The notes beneath the pieces were generated by a model. That model was not told the DNA's origin, did no database searches, and saw only the letters and a list, made by a program, of their open reading frames with translations. Positions 30,209-38,755 of a DNA stretch of 64,000 nucleotides are shown here, piece after piece. The stretch covers positions 5,408,001 through 5,472,000 of the forward strand of contig NZ_CP126115.1 in the NCBI RefSeq assembly GCF_030123505.1, in the 5' to 3' direction. Source of the stretch: Neobacillus sp. YX16. GTDB taxonomy: Bacteria > Bacillota > Bacilli > Bacillales > Cytobacillaceae. Position 1 is the stretch's first letter. Each line of letters starts with the position of its first letter. The position numbers and the translations under genes were made by a program.

Positions 30209-30330
30209 TTAAGGTCCTCTATAAGTAGTTAGGAATCAACTTTTTATCCTTTTTTATGTTTCCTTCCTATAATAAATCTATTATATACGGACTTAGTGAA
30301 CAATAAAAATTGTTCGTTTACTTTCATATT

Positions 30331-30370
30331 TTTTCGTTTTAACAGAAATTAATTGACAATAACGAAAATA
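30331..30370 (+). promoter_or_regulatory. Rightward promoter region of the rpiB-like gene
   Basis: TTTTCGTTTT (30331-30340) and AACGAAAATAA (30361-30371) flank a TTGACA at 30353-30358. With 17 bp spacing the -10 would be a weak AAAAAT; the exact -10 is uncertain. The flanking sites point to control by the same DeoR-type protein as the leftward operon. Confidence 0.5.
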
Positions 30371-30412
30371 AATGAAAAAATATGGTTAATCAAACTAATT
30401 GGAGTGATAATT

Positions 30413-30877
30413 GTGAAAATCGGAATAGGTTCAGATCACAATGCTTTTCAAATGAAAGAGGAAGTAAAATCATATATTGCTAGTTTAGGTCATGAAGTAG
30501 TCGATTATGGCTGTTATTCAGAAGATGCAATCGACTATCCTGGCGTGGCCTTTAACGTAGCAACTGACATACAAACGAACAAACTAGAACGCGGAATACT
30601 TTTTTGCGGAACTGGAATCGGAATGTCGATTGCGGCCAATAAAGTTCCAGGGATTCGTTCTGCGCAATGCCATGATGTTTTTTCAGCAGAACGTGCACAA
30701 CTAAGCAACAACGCCCAAATCATGACTATAGGTGCGAAAGTTATTGGTGCAGAGCTAGCCAAAAAAGTAGTCGAATCCTACTTAAACGTTTCCTTCCAAG
30801 GTGGGAATTCCGCAAGAAAAATTGATCAAATCATGAATAAAGAAAAAGAACATCTGCTTAACGGTACATGCGGATAA
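30413..30877 (+). CDS. RpiB-family sugar phosphate isomerase, perhaps EryI-type
   Basis: 154 aa, the usual RpiB/LacAB length. It has GIGSDHNAF at the N-terminus, the catalytic Cys in LFCGTGIGMSIAANK (about residue 67) and SNNAQIMTIGAKV near 98. The start is a GTG with GGAGTG upstream. The family interconverts ribulose/ribose 5-phosphate, allose, galactose or erythrulose/erythrose phosphates; EryI of erythritol operons is RpiB-like. With DhaKL and a TpiA-like isomerase beside it, erythrose 4-phosphate formation is the preferred reading. Confidence 0.85.
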   Translation: MKIGIGSDHNAFQMKEEVKSYIASLGHEVVDYGCYSEDAIDYPGVAFNVATDIQTNKLERGILFCGTGIGMSIAANKVPGIRSAQCHDVFSAERAQLSNNAQIMTIGAKVIGAELAKKVVESYLNVSFQGGNSARKIDQIMNKEKEHLLNGTCG

Positions 30878-30946
30878 ATACTATGTAACCGTTAGATAAT
30901 CAAATTGTTTTATAGTCTTTTTTAATGAATGGGGGGGGAAAAGTTC

Positions 30947-31924
30947 ATGCAAACGAAAAATAGAGAAGTTAATACTGTATGTACACAAGGTTTAGTGATG
31001 GATTTCCTTGCAATATCACAACAAGCCGCTATTGCCTCCTACCCTTGGATCGGGAAGGGTAATAAATATGATGCTGATGGAGCTGGAACCGAATCAATCC
31101 GGAAACACATGAACCTTATTGATATGACTGGAGTTATTGTGATTGGTGAAGGAGAAATGGATGAGGCTCCAATGCTATACATTAATGAAGTACTCGGGAC
31201 TCGTAATGGACCTGTAGTAGATATCGCTGTAGATCCCGTTGAAGGAACGACCTTAATGGCCAAGGGTCAAGATAACTCACTAACTGTCATCGCTGTTGCC
31301 GCTCGCGGAAGTTTACTACATGCTCCGGATATGTACATGAAAAAAATCGCTTGTGGACCTAAAGCAAGAGGCTGCATTAATATTGATTTACCCTTAACAG
31401 AAAATATAAAAGCTGTCGCTAAAGCTCTGGGTAAAAATGTAAAGGACATCAATGTTATGATTCAAGACCGCCCGCGTCATGAAGAACTAATTAATGAAGT
31501 CATTAAATCTGGGGCTCGGGTTAAATTGTTTTCGGATGTTGATATCACTGGAGCTATCGCAACTGCCTTACATGAAGTAGACGTTGATATTTTAGTAGGA
31601 ATTGGCGGTGCCCCAGAAGGTGCCATTGCCGCCACCGCCTTGAAATGTCTAGGAGGAGACTTTCAAGCTAAACTTATGCCTCAAGATGAAGCAGAATTTA
31701 ATCGTTGCATTAAGATGGGAATCCCAAATCCTGAAGCAGCTTTAACCATTGATGATATTGTTAAAACAGATGATTGCTTCTTTGTCGCAACGGGAATTAC
31801 TGATGGACAGCTGTTAAAAGGGGTACAGAAAAAAGAAAATGGTGCAATGCTGACCCAATCATTAGTGATTGTTGGCGGTCAAATGAAAAACTCCCAAGTT
31901 ATCGACGCAACTTTTTTTAAATGA
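30947..31924 (+). CDS. glpX: Class II fructose-1,6-/sedoheptulose-1,7-bisphosphatase (GlpX)
   Basis: 325 aa. Metal and substrate motifs are VIGEGEMDEAPML (about residue 68), DIAVDPVEGTTLMAKG (about 93-108) and LVGIGGAPEGAIAATAL near 220. The start is the ATG behind a G-run. It lies 69 bp after the RpiB-like gene on the same strand. GlpX enzymes act on fructose bisphosphate and, in several bacteria, on sedoheptulose bisphosphate. A copy dedicated to a sugar locus rather than gluconeogenesis suggests dephosphorylation of a product of the local aldolase (inference). Confidence 0.92.
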   Translation: MQTKNREVNTVCTQGLVMDFLAISQQAAIASYPWIGKGNKYDADGAGTESIRKHMNLIDMTGVIVIGEGEMDEAPMLYINEVLGTRNGPVVDIAVDPVEGTTLMAKGQDNSLTVIAVAARGSLLHAPDMYMKKIACGPKARGCINIDLPLTENIKAVAKALGKNVKDINVMIQDRPRHEELINEVIKSGARVKLFSDVDITGAIATALHEVDVDILVGIGGAPEGAIAATALKCLGGDFQAKLMPQDEAEFNRCIKMGIPNPEAALTIDDIVKTDDCFFVATGITDGQLLKGVQKKENGAMLTQSLVIVGGQMKNSQVIDATFFK

Positions 31925-31993
31925 ACGCACTTCTTATCAAAGAATAGAAACAGCCAAGTTGTACAAAAGGACATCGACAGTCGTTGCTAGATA

Positions 31994-32023
31994 GAAAAAG
32001 GAAGGGAATCCCCTTCCTTTTTC
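31994..32023. terminator. Bidirectional terminator after glpX
   Basis: Perfect 13-bp arms GAAAAAGGAAGGG/CCCTTCCTTTTTC around loop AATC, between convergent genes. Confidence 0.92.
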
Positions 32024-32284
32024 TCATGAAAATCCTACGACTGCAAATAAAATCGCCAATCCAAATAACAAGATTAAAAGTAAATATCCTAGGATGCTAA
32101 GAATCGTAATGATCCAGCCTGCCACTTTTCGGCCGGTCTTAATTAAATAGATTCCTAAAGCAATCGCACCAAAAACGAAACCTAGAATACCCCATAGAAT
32201 AGGACTTTTACCATGCTTTTTAGAATCAATTACTAAATAAATGGTGATGATAATATTTAAAGCCAGCCCAAAGAAACCTTCCAA
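32024..32284 (-). CDS. Small hydrophobic membrane protein, unknown function
   Basis: 86 aa with TTG start behind a GGGAGAGGGAG purine run. Three or so helices are predicted: residues 3-19, 28-47 and 55-84, with a KKHGKSP loop after the first. The fold resembles small multi-helix proteins of unknown role found in Bacillaceae. It stands alone between two terminators; no function is assigned. Confidence 0.65.
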   Translation of the reverse strand: MEGFFGLALNIIITIYLVIDSKKHGKSPILWGILGFVFGAIALGIYLIKTGRKVAGWIITILSILGYLLLILLFGLAILFAVVGFS

Positions 32285-32353
32285 AACTCCCTCTCCCTAC
32301 TATGTTTAAATGTTTGTTACTCAACAAAATTATACCAGAAAATTCAAATAGTA

Positions 32354-32404
32354 AAAAAGCATGTTCTTGGAAGACTAATTGCCTGCCAAAAACATGCTTT
32401 ATTT
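32354..32404 (-). terminator. Terminator of the alanine permease gene
   Basis: AAAGCATGTTCTTGG pairs with CCAAAAACATGCTTT over a 15-base loop; a T-run follows on the minus strand. Confidence 0.8.
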
Positions 32405-32405
32405 T

Positions 32406-33800
32406 TTATCCGACCTGTTCAACTCGTTCCTGCTTTACCTTTTCTCGTTTATGATATCCCTTACCATAATAGAAGGCAGTTAAAATCCCGAGCCAAAGCG
32501 GTCCAACGATTAAAGCGATTCTTGTATCTGGGAAGAATGCCATTAACCCTACTACTAGAAGTAAGAACGCTAATGAAAAGTAAGATGTGAATGGGAATAA
32601 CGGCATCTTATATTTTAAGCCTCTCAATTGATTTGGAGTTAGTCCCTTTCGATACTTGATTTGAGATAATAATATCATTGACCAAGTCCATATCGCACCA
32701 AACGTTGAAATCGCTGTTACCCATGTAAATACTTTTGCTGGTACGAAATAGTTAAGAATAACACCCACTAATAGGGCACCCGCTGTTACTAAGACGGCAG
32801 CACTCGGAACACCATTCTTGTTTAATTTACCAAGCCCCTTTGGCGCTTCATCATTTTCAGCTAGGTTGAATAACATACGTGCTGTACTAAAAATACCTCC
32901 GTTACACGAAGAAAGCGCAGCCGTTAAGACAACAAAGTTAATGATTCCGGCTGCTGCTGGAATCCCAAGCTTATCAAAGGTCAAAACGAACGGACTGCCT
33001 TGCGCGCCGATTTCGGTCCAAGGATAAATCGACATAATCACAAACAAGGCACCTACATAGAAAATAAGAATTCGCCAGAAAACGGTATCAATCGCTCTAG
33101 ATAATGTTTTTTCCGGATTCTTTACTTCCCCGGCAGTAATACCAATCATCTCAATACCTAAGAAAGCAAACATAACCATTTGTAAGGACATTAATACCCC
33201 AGTGATCCCATTTGGAAGGATTCCTCCGTTCTCCCAAAGATTGCTGATACCAGTAGCAATACCGCCATTACCAATCCCTAAAACTATCATTCCAAGACCA
33301 CTTACAATCATGAATATGATCGTAATAATCTTAATTAACGCAAACCAAAATTCAAGTTCACCATAGGCTTTTACATTTAGGAAATTGACGGATGCCATGA
33401 TGACTAGTGCTGCCAATGCCCAAATCCAACGAGGCACTTCAGGGAACCAATACTCCATGTAGATTCCTGCTGCCGTAATCTCAGCCATACACGTTACAAC
33501 CCATAAGAACCAATAATTCCATCCTGTTAGGAAACCAGGCAACGCACCTAAATAATCACGAGCATATTGACTAAAGGATCCGGCAACCGGTTTTTGAATC
33601 GCCATCTCTCCAAGTGCTCTCATAATAAAGAACATAATCATACCGGCAAATGCATAACCCAGAATAATACCAGGTCCTGCAAGCTTAATAGCCGTTGCTG
33701 AACCTAGAAACAGACCTACCCCAATGGCTGCTCCTAAAGACATTAGCGTAATATGTCTTTCTTCTAAACCTCTTTGTAATTGATTTGGATTTTTTTGCAT
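32406..33800 (-). CDS. alaP: Amino-acid permease, AlaP-like (L-alanine uptake)
   Basis: 464 aa APC-superfamily permease with twelve predicted helices. It opens with QRGLEERHITLMSLGAAIGVGLFLGSA, the GAAIGVGLF core of helix 1, followed by AGPGIILGYAFAGMIMFFIMRALGEM. Length and sequence match the AlaP/YtnA, ProY and CycA group. Its position, divergent from an AdeR-type activator with ald and alr beyond it, makes L-alanine (or D-alanine/glycine) the likely substrate. Confidence 0.85.
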   Translation of the reverse strand: MQKNPNQLQRGLEERHITLMSLGAAIGVGLFLGSATAIKLAGPGIILGYAFAGMIMFFIMRALGEMAIQKPVAGSFSQYARDYLGALPGFLTGWNYWFLWVVTCMAEITAAGIYMEYWFPEVPRWIWALAALVIMASVNFLNVKAYGELEFWFALIKIITIIFMIVSGLGMIVLGIGNGGIATGISNLWENGGILPNGITGVLMSLQMVMFAFLGIEMIGITAGEVKNPEKTLSRAIDTVFWRILIFYVGALFVIMSIYPWTEIGAQGSPFVLTFDKLGIPAAAGIINFVVLTAALSSCNGGIFSTARMLFNLAENDEAPKGLGKLNKNGVPSAAVLVTAGALLVGVILNYFVPAKVFTWVTAISTFGAIWTWSMILLSQIKYRKGLTPNQLRGLKYKMPLFPFTSYFSLAFLLLVVGLMAFFPDTRIALIVGPLWLGILTAFYYGKGYHKREKVKQERVEQVG

Positions 33801-34094
33801 AGTCTACCCCCTATTTAGTTTAAATCTCCTATTTCCCTTTTACAGTAAAAAAGATACAATATTATTCGAATAAAACCTACTGTTTATATTTAAATAATAT
33901 CCTCCTATTCCTTTTTAAAATGATAGCGTTTACAATGGCTTAGAAAATAATAAAAGCGAAAACTTTGTGAAATTAATATAACATATCTGTGAACATTTTA
34001 TATTGTGGAATAAAGACAAATTTATTAAAAGAATATTGTTTTAAATGACAAATACGTTACAAAGTGCACAATCTCATTGAAAGAGGTGGTATAG
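33801..34094. promoter_or_regulatory. Divergent control region between alaP and adeR
   Basis: 294 AT-rich bases without a gene. It contains TTTGTG at 33964-33969 and related TGTGAA/TTGTGG words, the same half-site as the inverted repeat upstream of ald. The promoter elements themselves are not clear. Confidence 0.4.
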
Positions 34095-35318
34095 ATGAAA
34101 AATGATCCCTTTCGCGCAAGTTTTGATAGTCTAGAAGAATTTGCAGATATGGTAAGTGAAGTCTTACATTGTCCAATAACGATAGAAGATGCAAACCATC
34201 GTCTCCTAGCCTACAGTACCCATGATGATCGAACCGACCCGGCACGGATTGCCACGATTATCGGCCGCCGTGTACCGGAAAAAGTAATCAATTCCTTATG
34301 GAAGGAAGGGGTCATTCCTTCCTTGTTAAGCAGCCGTGAGCCTGTAAGGGTTAAGACTGTGGATGAGATTGGGCTAGGAAATAGAGTTGCCGTATCCATT
34401 TGGAAGAACGATGAAGTCCTCGGCTTCATTTGGGCATTAGAGATTGAAAAAACTTTAGGCGAAGAAGAAATGAACTGTTTAAAGCGAGCGGCGGACGCAA
34501 CTAAAAATAAACTGATTCAGCTGCAGAACCGGAAAAATAAAAAAGAAGAGCAATTTCAAGAGTTTTTTTGGCAGCTGTTAACGAGTCATCTTTCTTCCAA
34601 TGAGGAGATTATTAATAAGTTTCATGCGTTGCAAATTTCACCTCCCTCCATATTCGCGGTTGCCGTCTTTCAATTTTCAAAGGAATTAGAAAGAGACGAT
34701 GAAAAGCACATAGCCTACTTATTAAAAACCATTCAACTGCCAAAAATTTTATTGCACACCATTGACCATCAACAATTAATCTTGTTTATTTCTCTTGATG
34801 GAACCCAGCAGCCAGTGAATAAACTAAATGAATTTTGTGAGCTGTTTGTTGCTAAAATGAAGGAACGATTTGGAATTGAATCAATCGTCCAGGGCTATAG
34901 CAGTGTTTATAGTCATTTAGGAAAAGTGGAAAAATCGTACAAAGAAGCTCGAACTGTACTATCAGTAAAGAGAAAATTCCCTAGTGAAGCACAAGATATC
35001 CATGGCTACCAAAGCTTAGGAATTTATAAGTATATCGATGTATTGATAGAAAAGGCAGGTACAGACCAGAACGAAAACTATTCTCTGAAAAGGCTTCAAG
35101 AATATGATAAAAAAAATAACACCGATCTCGTAGAAACACTAGAAGTGTTTTTAAACAAAGACAGCAATGTCCATGAAGCCGCAAATGCATTAAATGTACA
35201 CACAAACACACTAAATTACCGGCTCAAACGTATATCAGAAATTGGTGAAATTAACTTAAAAGATCCAAACCAAAAAATAACCCTCTACTTAGACCTTAAA
35301 ATCGAAAAATTCAAATAG
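34095..35318 (+). CDS. adeR: AdeR-like PucR/CdaR-family activator of alanine dehydrogenase
   Basis: 407 aa, close to the B. subtilis AdeR length. The N-terminal ligand part (LHCPITIEDANHRLLAYSTH) leads into a GGDEF-like middle region (FAVAVFQFSKEL, then SVYSHLGKVEKSYKEART) and a C-terminal PucR helix-turn-helix (DSNVHEAANALNVHTNTLNYRLKRI). The ATG follows AGGTGG. It is directly upstream of ald and divergent from the alanine permease, as expected for the alanine-responsive activator. Confidence 0.9.
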   Translation: MKNDPFRASFDSLEEFADMVSEVLHCPITIEDANHRLLAYSTHDDRTDPARIATIIGRRVPEKVINSLWKEGVIPSLLSSREPVRVKTVDEIGLGNRVAVSIWKNDEVLGFIWALEIEKTLGEEEMNCLKRAADATKNKLIQLQNRKNKKEEQFQEFFWQLLTSHLSSNEEIINKFHALQISPPSIFAVAVFQFSKELERDDEKHIAYLLKTIQLPKILLHTIDHQQLILFISLDGTQQPVNKLNEFCELFVAKMKERFGIESIVQGYSSVYSHLGKVEKSYKEARTVLSVKRKFPSEAQDIHGYQSLGIYKYIDVLIEKAGTDQNENYSLKRLQEYDKKNNTDLVETLEVFLNKDSNVHEAANALNVHTNTLNYRLKRISEIGEINLKDPNQKITLYLDLKIEKFK

Positions 35319-35319
35319 G

Positions 35320-35388
35320 AAAAGCAGGTGCCTGTCACCTAGGTGACACCTAAAAGGTGTTCACCAGAGGTGACAGGCACCTGCTTTT
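35320..35388. repeat. Perfect 21-bp inverted repeat of the GGTGACAGGCACC family, also a terminator
   Basis: Arms 35320-35340 and 35368-35388 pair perfectly; the 27-bp loop contains a second GGTG...CACC hairpin. It starts 2 bp after the adeR stop and ends in TTTTT, so it can terminate adeR. The core GGTGACAGGCACC recurs at 56082-56094 and 58711-58722. Confidence 0.85.
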
Positions 35389-35473
35389 TGAATATTCCAA
35401 CAAAACGAAATTTTATTTTTTCACTATGTAAGCCCTATCATTTTTCCTTTTATATCAAGGAATTTGTGAACGT

Positions 35474-35491
35474 TTTGTGTAAATCCACAAA
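35474..35491. promoter_or_regulatory. TTTGTG-N6-CACAAA site upstream of ald
   Basis: A perfect 6-bp inverted repeat preceded by another TTTGTG at 35463-35468. It lies about 105 bp before the ald start. It is a candidate AdeR binding site (inference). Confidence 0.5.
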
Positions 35492-35595
35492 TAGAATCAT
35501 GTTATTTCTGCATTCTTAACAAAGAAAAATGGTTTTGAAAGGATTATTCTAAAGTCAGAAAAAATCACTTAAGACTTCTAAGGGGGATAACGATA

Positions 35596-36729
35596 ATGAT
35601 TATTGGCGTAGTGAAAGAAATTAAAAACAATGAAAACCGTGTGGCACTTACTCCAGCAGGGGTAGTTTCATTTGTACAGGCTGGACATAAAGTAATCGTT
35701 GAAAAAGGGGCTGGAATTGGAAGCGGTTTCGCGGATGTGGATTACGCTCAAGCTGGTGCTGAATTGATTGAGTTAGCAGCTGATGTTTGGAATCAGTCTG
35801 AAATGATTATGAAAGTGAAAGAACCGCTTGAAAGTGAATACAAATACTTCCGTCCAGGTTTAGTATTATTTACGTATCTGCATTTAGCTGCAGAACCAGC
35901 TTTAGCTCAGGCACTTAAAGACAGCGGAGTAATCGCAATTGCCTATGAAACGGTGTCAGTTAACCGTGCGCTTCCGCTTCTTACACCAATGAGTGAAGTG
36001 GCTGGCCGTATGTCCGCACAAATTGGGGCACAATTTTTACAGAAATTCAATGGCGGTAAAGGTATCCTGCTAGCAGGTGTTCCAGGGGTAAGCCGTGGTA
36101 AGGTTACCATCATTGGCGGCGGTATTGTCGGAACAAACGCTGCAAAAATGGCAATTGGTTTAGGAGCAGATGTAACAATTATTGATTTAAGCGCAGATCG
36201 TCTTCGTTACTTAGATGACGTTTTCGGAAACCAAATTAAAACATTAATTTCAAATCCATTCAACATTGCTGAAGCAGTGAAAGAAGCGGACTTAGTAATC
36301 GGTGCAGTATTAATCCCAGGGGCAAAAGCTCCTAAGCTGGTAACAGAAGAAATGGTAAAAACGATGAAGCCTGGTTCTGTTATCGTTGACGTTGCGATTG
36401 ACCAAGGCGGAAGCGTTGAAACCATTGACCACGTAACCACTCACGACAACCCAACATTTGAAAAACATGGTGTGGTTCACTATTCCGTTGCCAACATGCC
36501 TGGAGCGGTTCCAAGAACATCTACAATGGCTCTTACCAATGCAACTGTTCCATATGCATTGCAAATTGCGAATAAGGGTGTTGTGAAGGCAATTTCAGAA
36601 AATCCAGCATTAAAGCTTGGAGTAAACGTTGCGAACGGCGAAGTCACCTACGAAGCAGTAGCAAAAGACCTTAACTATGAATATGTACCAGTGGAAAAAG
36701 CATTGGAAAAAGAAATCGTATTGAACTAA
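35596..36729 (+). CDS. ald: Alanine dehydrogenase
   Basis: 377 aa, the standard length. It has the N-terminal signature [18 protein letters not shown] with Arg15, the catalytic His in [11 protein letters not shown] (about residue 96), the NAD-binding stretch [17 protein letters not shown] (about 171-187) and catalytic Asp in [11 protein letters not shown] (about 270). The ATG follows AGGGGG. It converts L-alanine, NAD and water to pyruvate, ammonia and NADH, feeding imported alanine into central metabolism. Confidence 0.97.
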   Translation: MIIGVVKEIKNNENRVALTPAGVVSFVQAGHKVIVEKGAGIGSGFADVDYAQAGAELIELAADVWNQSEMIMKVKEPLESEYKYFRPGLVLFTYLHLAAEPALAQALKDSGVIAIAYETVSVNRALPLLTPMSEVAGRMSAQIGAQFLQKFNGGKGILLAGVPGVSRGKVTIIGGGIVGTNAAKMAIGLGADVTIIDLSADRLRYLDDVFGNQIKTLISNPFNIAEAVKEADLVIGAVLIPGAKAPKLVTEEMVKTMKPGSVIVDVAIDQGGSVETIDHVTTHDNPTFEKHGVVHYSVANMPGAVPRTSTMALTNATVPYALQIANKGVVKAISENPALKLGVNVANGEVTYEAVAKDLNYEYVPVEKALEKEIVLN

Positions 36730-36739
36730 TCATCTTGGT

Positions 36740-36767
36740 ACCCTCAAGTTTATCTTGAGGGTTTTTT
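36740..36767 (+). terminator. ald terminator
   Basis: ACCCTCAAG/CTTGAGGGT stem with loop TTTAT followed by six T residues. Confidence 0.92.
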
Positions 36768-36794
36768 CATAGGGGAATTCAGGGAGGGAGAATT

Positions 36795-37955
36795 GTGAAT
36801 CTACAGAGTTTTCGAGATACATGGGCTGAAATTTCAATAAATGCCATTAAACATAATACCAACCAATTCAAAAAATATATTGGAGAGCCTGTGAACTTGA
36901 TGGCTGTGGTTAAAGCAGATGGTTACGGTCATGGAGCAGCCCCAGTTGCTAGAGCGGCAGTAGAAGAAGGTGCAGATTATTTAGCAGTGGCGATACTGGA
37001 TGAAGCGATCGAACTTCGAGAGGCAGGAATAACCAAACCCATTCTAGTATTGGGATTTACTCCCATCCGCTCCATTCGACAGGCAATTATTGCCGGGGTT
37101 GATATAACCGTTTTTAGTGAGGATGTACTTGACGAAATTATTTTTCAGTCTGAAAGGCTTCAAAAAACGGTAGCCATCCATTTAAAAGTGGATACCGGGA
37201 TGACAAGAATTGGTGCTCAAACAAGAGAAGAAGCACTTATTTTAGCAGCCAAAGCGGTTGAGTCAAAATTTGTTTTCCTTAAAGGCATTTTCACTCACTT
37301 CGCTAACGCTGATAGTGAGGATCCATCCTATACACTACAGCAATTCGAACGATTTCGTGCTGTTATTTCCTTTTTAGATAGCAACGGAATTTCTATCCCT
37401 TTAAAGCACTGTTGTAATACTGCCGGGACGATGAACTTTCCTGAGATGCACCTGGATATGGTCCGTGTCGGAATTGGATTATACGGCCTATATCCGGATG
37501 AGTCGTTGAAGGAGCATCCTATTTCCCTCAAGCAAGCGATGACACTTAAAACGAAAATTGCGGCGCTTAAAATGGTTCCCAAATCTCAGCCGATTAGCTA
37601 CGGTTGCACGTATACTCCTTCCGTAGAAAGATTGATTGCCTCTCTGCCAATCGGTTATGCCGACGGGCTGTCAAGGGGCCTTTCCAATTGTGGGCAATTT
37701 CTCTTACAGGGACAAAAGGTTTTAGTGGCAGGACGTGTCTGCATGGACCAAACGATGATTGATGTAACGAGTGTCCCCTCTTGCAAAGAGGGTGATGAGG
37801 TGATTATTTTTGGCGGCAATGGTGATGTTTTTCAATCCGTTGATGAAATCGCGCTTCTCATGGGGACCATAAACTATGAGGTTGTCTGTTTAATTGGGAA
37901 ACGTGTTCCGCGCATTTATACTGTCTCAGAAAATCAAACCGTTGAATCTACATAA
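36795..37955 (+). CDS. alr: Alanine racemase
   Basis: 386 aa with GTG start behind AGGGAGGGAG. PLP lysine is in AVVKADGYGHG (Lys40); the second catalytic Tyr lies in the C-terminal SLPIGYADGLSRGLSN stretch (about residue 282), followed by GRVCMDQTMIDVT. It makes D-alanine for peptidoglycan and can also turn D-alanine back to L-alanine for the adjacent dehydrogenase. It follows the ald terminator, so it is expressed from its own promoter or by read-through. A second alr may exist elsewhere. Confidence 0.95.
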   Translation: MNLQSFRDTWAEISINAIKHNTNQFKKYIGEPVNLMAVVKADGYGHGAAPVARAAVEEGADYLAVAILDEAIELREAGITKPILVLGFTPIRSIRQAIIAGVDITVFSEDVLDEIIFQSERLQKTVAIHLKVDTGMTRIGAQTREEALILAAKAVESKFVFLKGIFTHFANADSEDPSYTLQQFERFRAVISFLDSNGISIPLKHCCNTAGTMNFPEMHLDMVRVGIGLYGLYPDESLKEHPISLKQAMTLKTKIAALKMVPKSQPISYGCTYTPSVERLIASLPIGYADGLSRGLSNCGQFLLQGQKVLVAGRVCMDQTMIDVTSVPSCKEGDEVIIFGGNGDVFQSVDEIALLMGTINYEVVCLIGKRVPRIYTVSENQTVEST

Positions 37956-37964
37956 TTCATGAAA

Positions 37965-37996
37965 AACAGGCCACATCAACTTCGATGTGACCTGTT
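37965..37996. terminator. Bidirectional terminator after alr
   Basis: AACAGGCCACATC/GATGTGACCTGTT with loop AACTTC between convergent genes. Confidence 0.85.
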
Positions 37997-38002
37997 CTAA
38001 AC

Positions 38003-38641
38003 CTATAATTCTATTTTTGAAACAGGTAAGAATAGCTTAATCCCACGCCTATTAAACGGCAATATTTTTAGATCGGCCAGTAAATGACTGATGTATCCCC
38101 CAAGACAGGCATAGAAAACACCATCGATTCCAAGTGATACCTCTAGTTTTGAAGCGATGCCCCCAAAGAAAATGACACCCAAGATGGAATGTGTATAGCT
38201 GCGATGCGAGGTAATAGACGCAATGATGACATACACCCCCAGCAGAATTAACCATACTTCAGACAACGATATTCCTCCGATTAGGACACCAATTCCTGTA
38301 ATGGTTAACATATGCTTTTGTTTGATGAGTGACGAGACCATCATAATCACCAAACCGCTCCCGATACCAAACCACTTTTCTGCTGCTCTTCCTTCATAAA
38401 AACTATAAAAAACCATCAAGACTCCAATTAATAATGCCGTCAATCGAATCACCTTATGGGATAAGGTAATTTTGCCGCGAAGCTTTCCATCAATATCTAA
38501 ATCAGGCATTAAACCTGAAACCGCTCCTAGTCCAACGAGAATGATTGTCTCAGTGGGAGAGGAATGAAAGGTGTTGGCAGCGATAAATCCTGTTGCGGCT
38601 CCGATTGCTGTATGTGCGGTACCATTCAAAGTTAAATCCAC
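38003..38641 (-). CDS. YdjM/LexA-regulated-type membrane-bound metal-dependent hydrolase
   Basis: 212 aa. It begins MDLTLNGTAHTAIGAATGF, has GLMPDLDIDGKLRGK near 43, SHRSYTHSILG near 145 and GYISHLLADL near 182; the His/Asp pairs are the metal-binding pattern of the YdjM (DUF457) family. About six helices are predicted. The biochemical substrate of the family is not established. It is preceded by a GGTGG-type site and stands alone. Confidence 0.82.
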   Translation of the reverse strand: MDLTLNGTAHTAIGAATGFIAANTFHSSPTETIILVGLGAVSGLMPDLDIDGKLRGKITLSHKVIRLTALLIGVLMVFYSFYEGRAAEKWFGIGSGLVIMMVSSLIKQKHMLTITGIGVLIGGISLSEVWLILLGVYVIIASITSHRSYTHSILGVIFFGGIASKLEVSLGIDGVFYACLGGYISHLLADLKILPFNRRGIKLFLPVSKIEL

Positions 38642-38733
38642 CTCTATTTTTGTTGTTACAGCTTATCTTACACCAAAACGTTTGTTCTGTTTAGAAGTTT
38701 TACAAAAAACCCTACTATTATCCTATTAAAAAA

Positions 38734-38755
38734 TAGCCAGGTATCACCCTGACTA
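38734..38755 (-). terminator. Terminator of the S9 peptidase gene
   Basis: AGTCAGGG...CCTGGCT stem followed by ATTTTTT on the minus strand, overlapping the stop codon. Confidence 0.7.
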
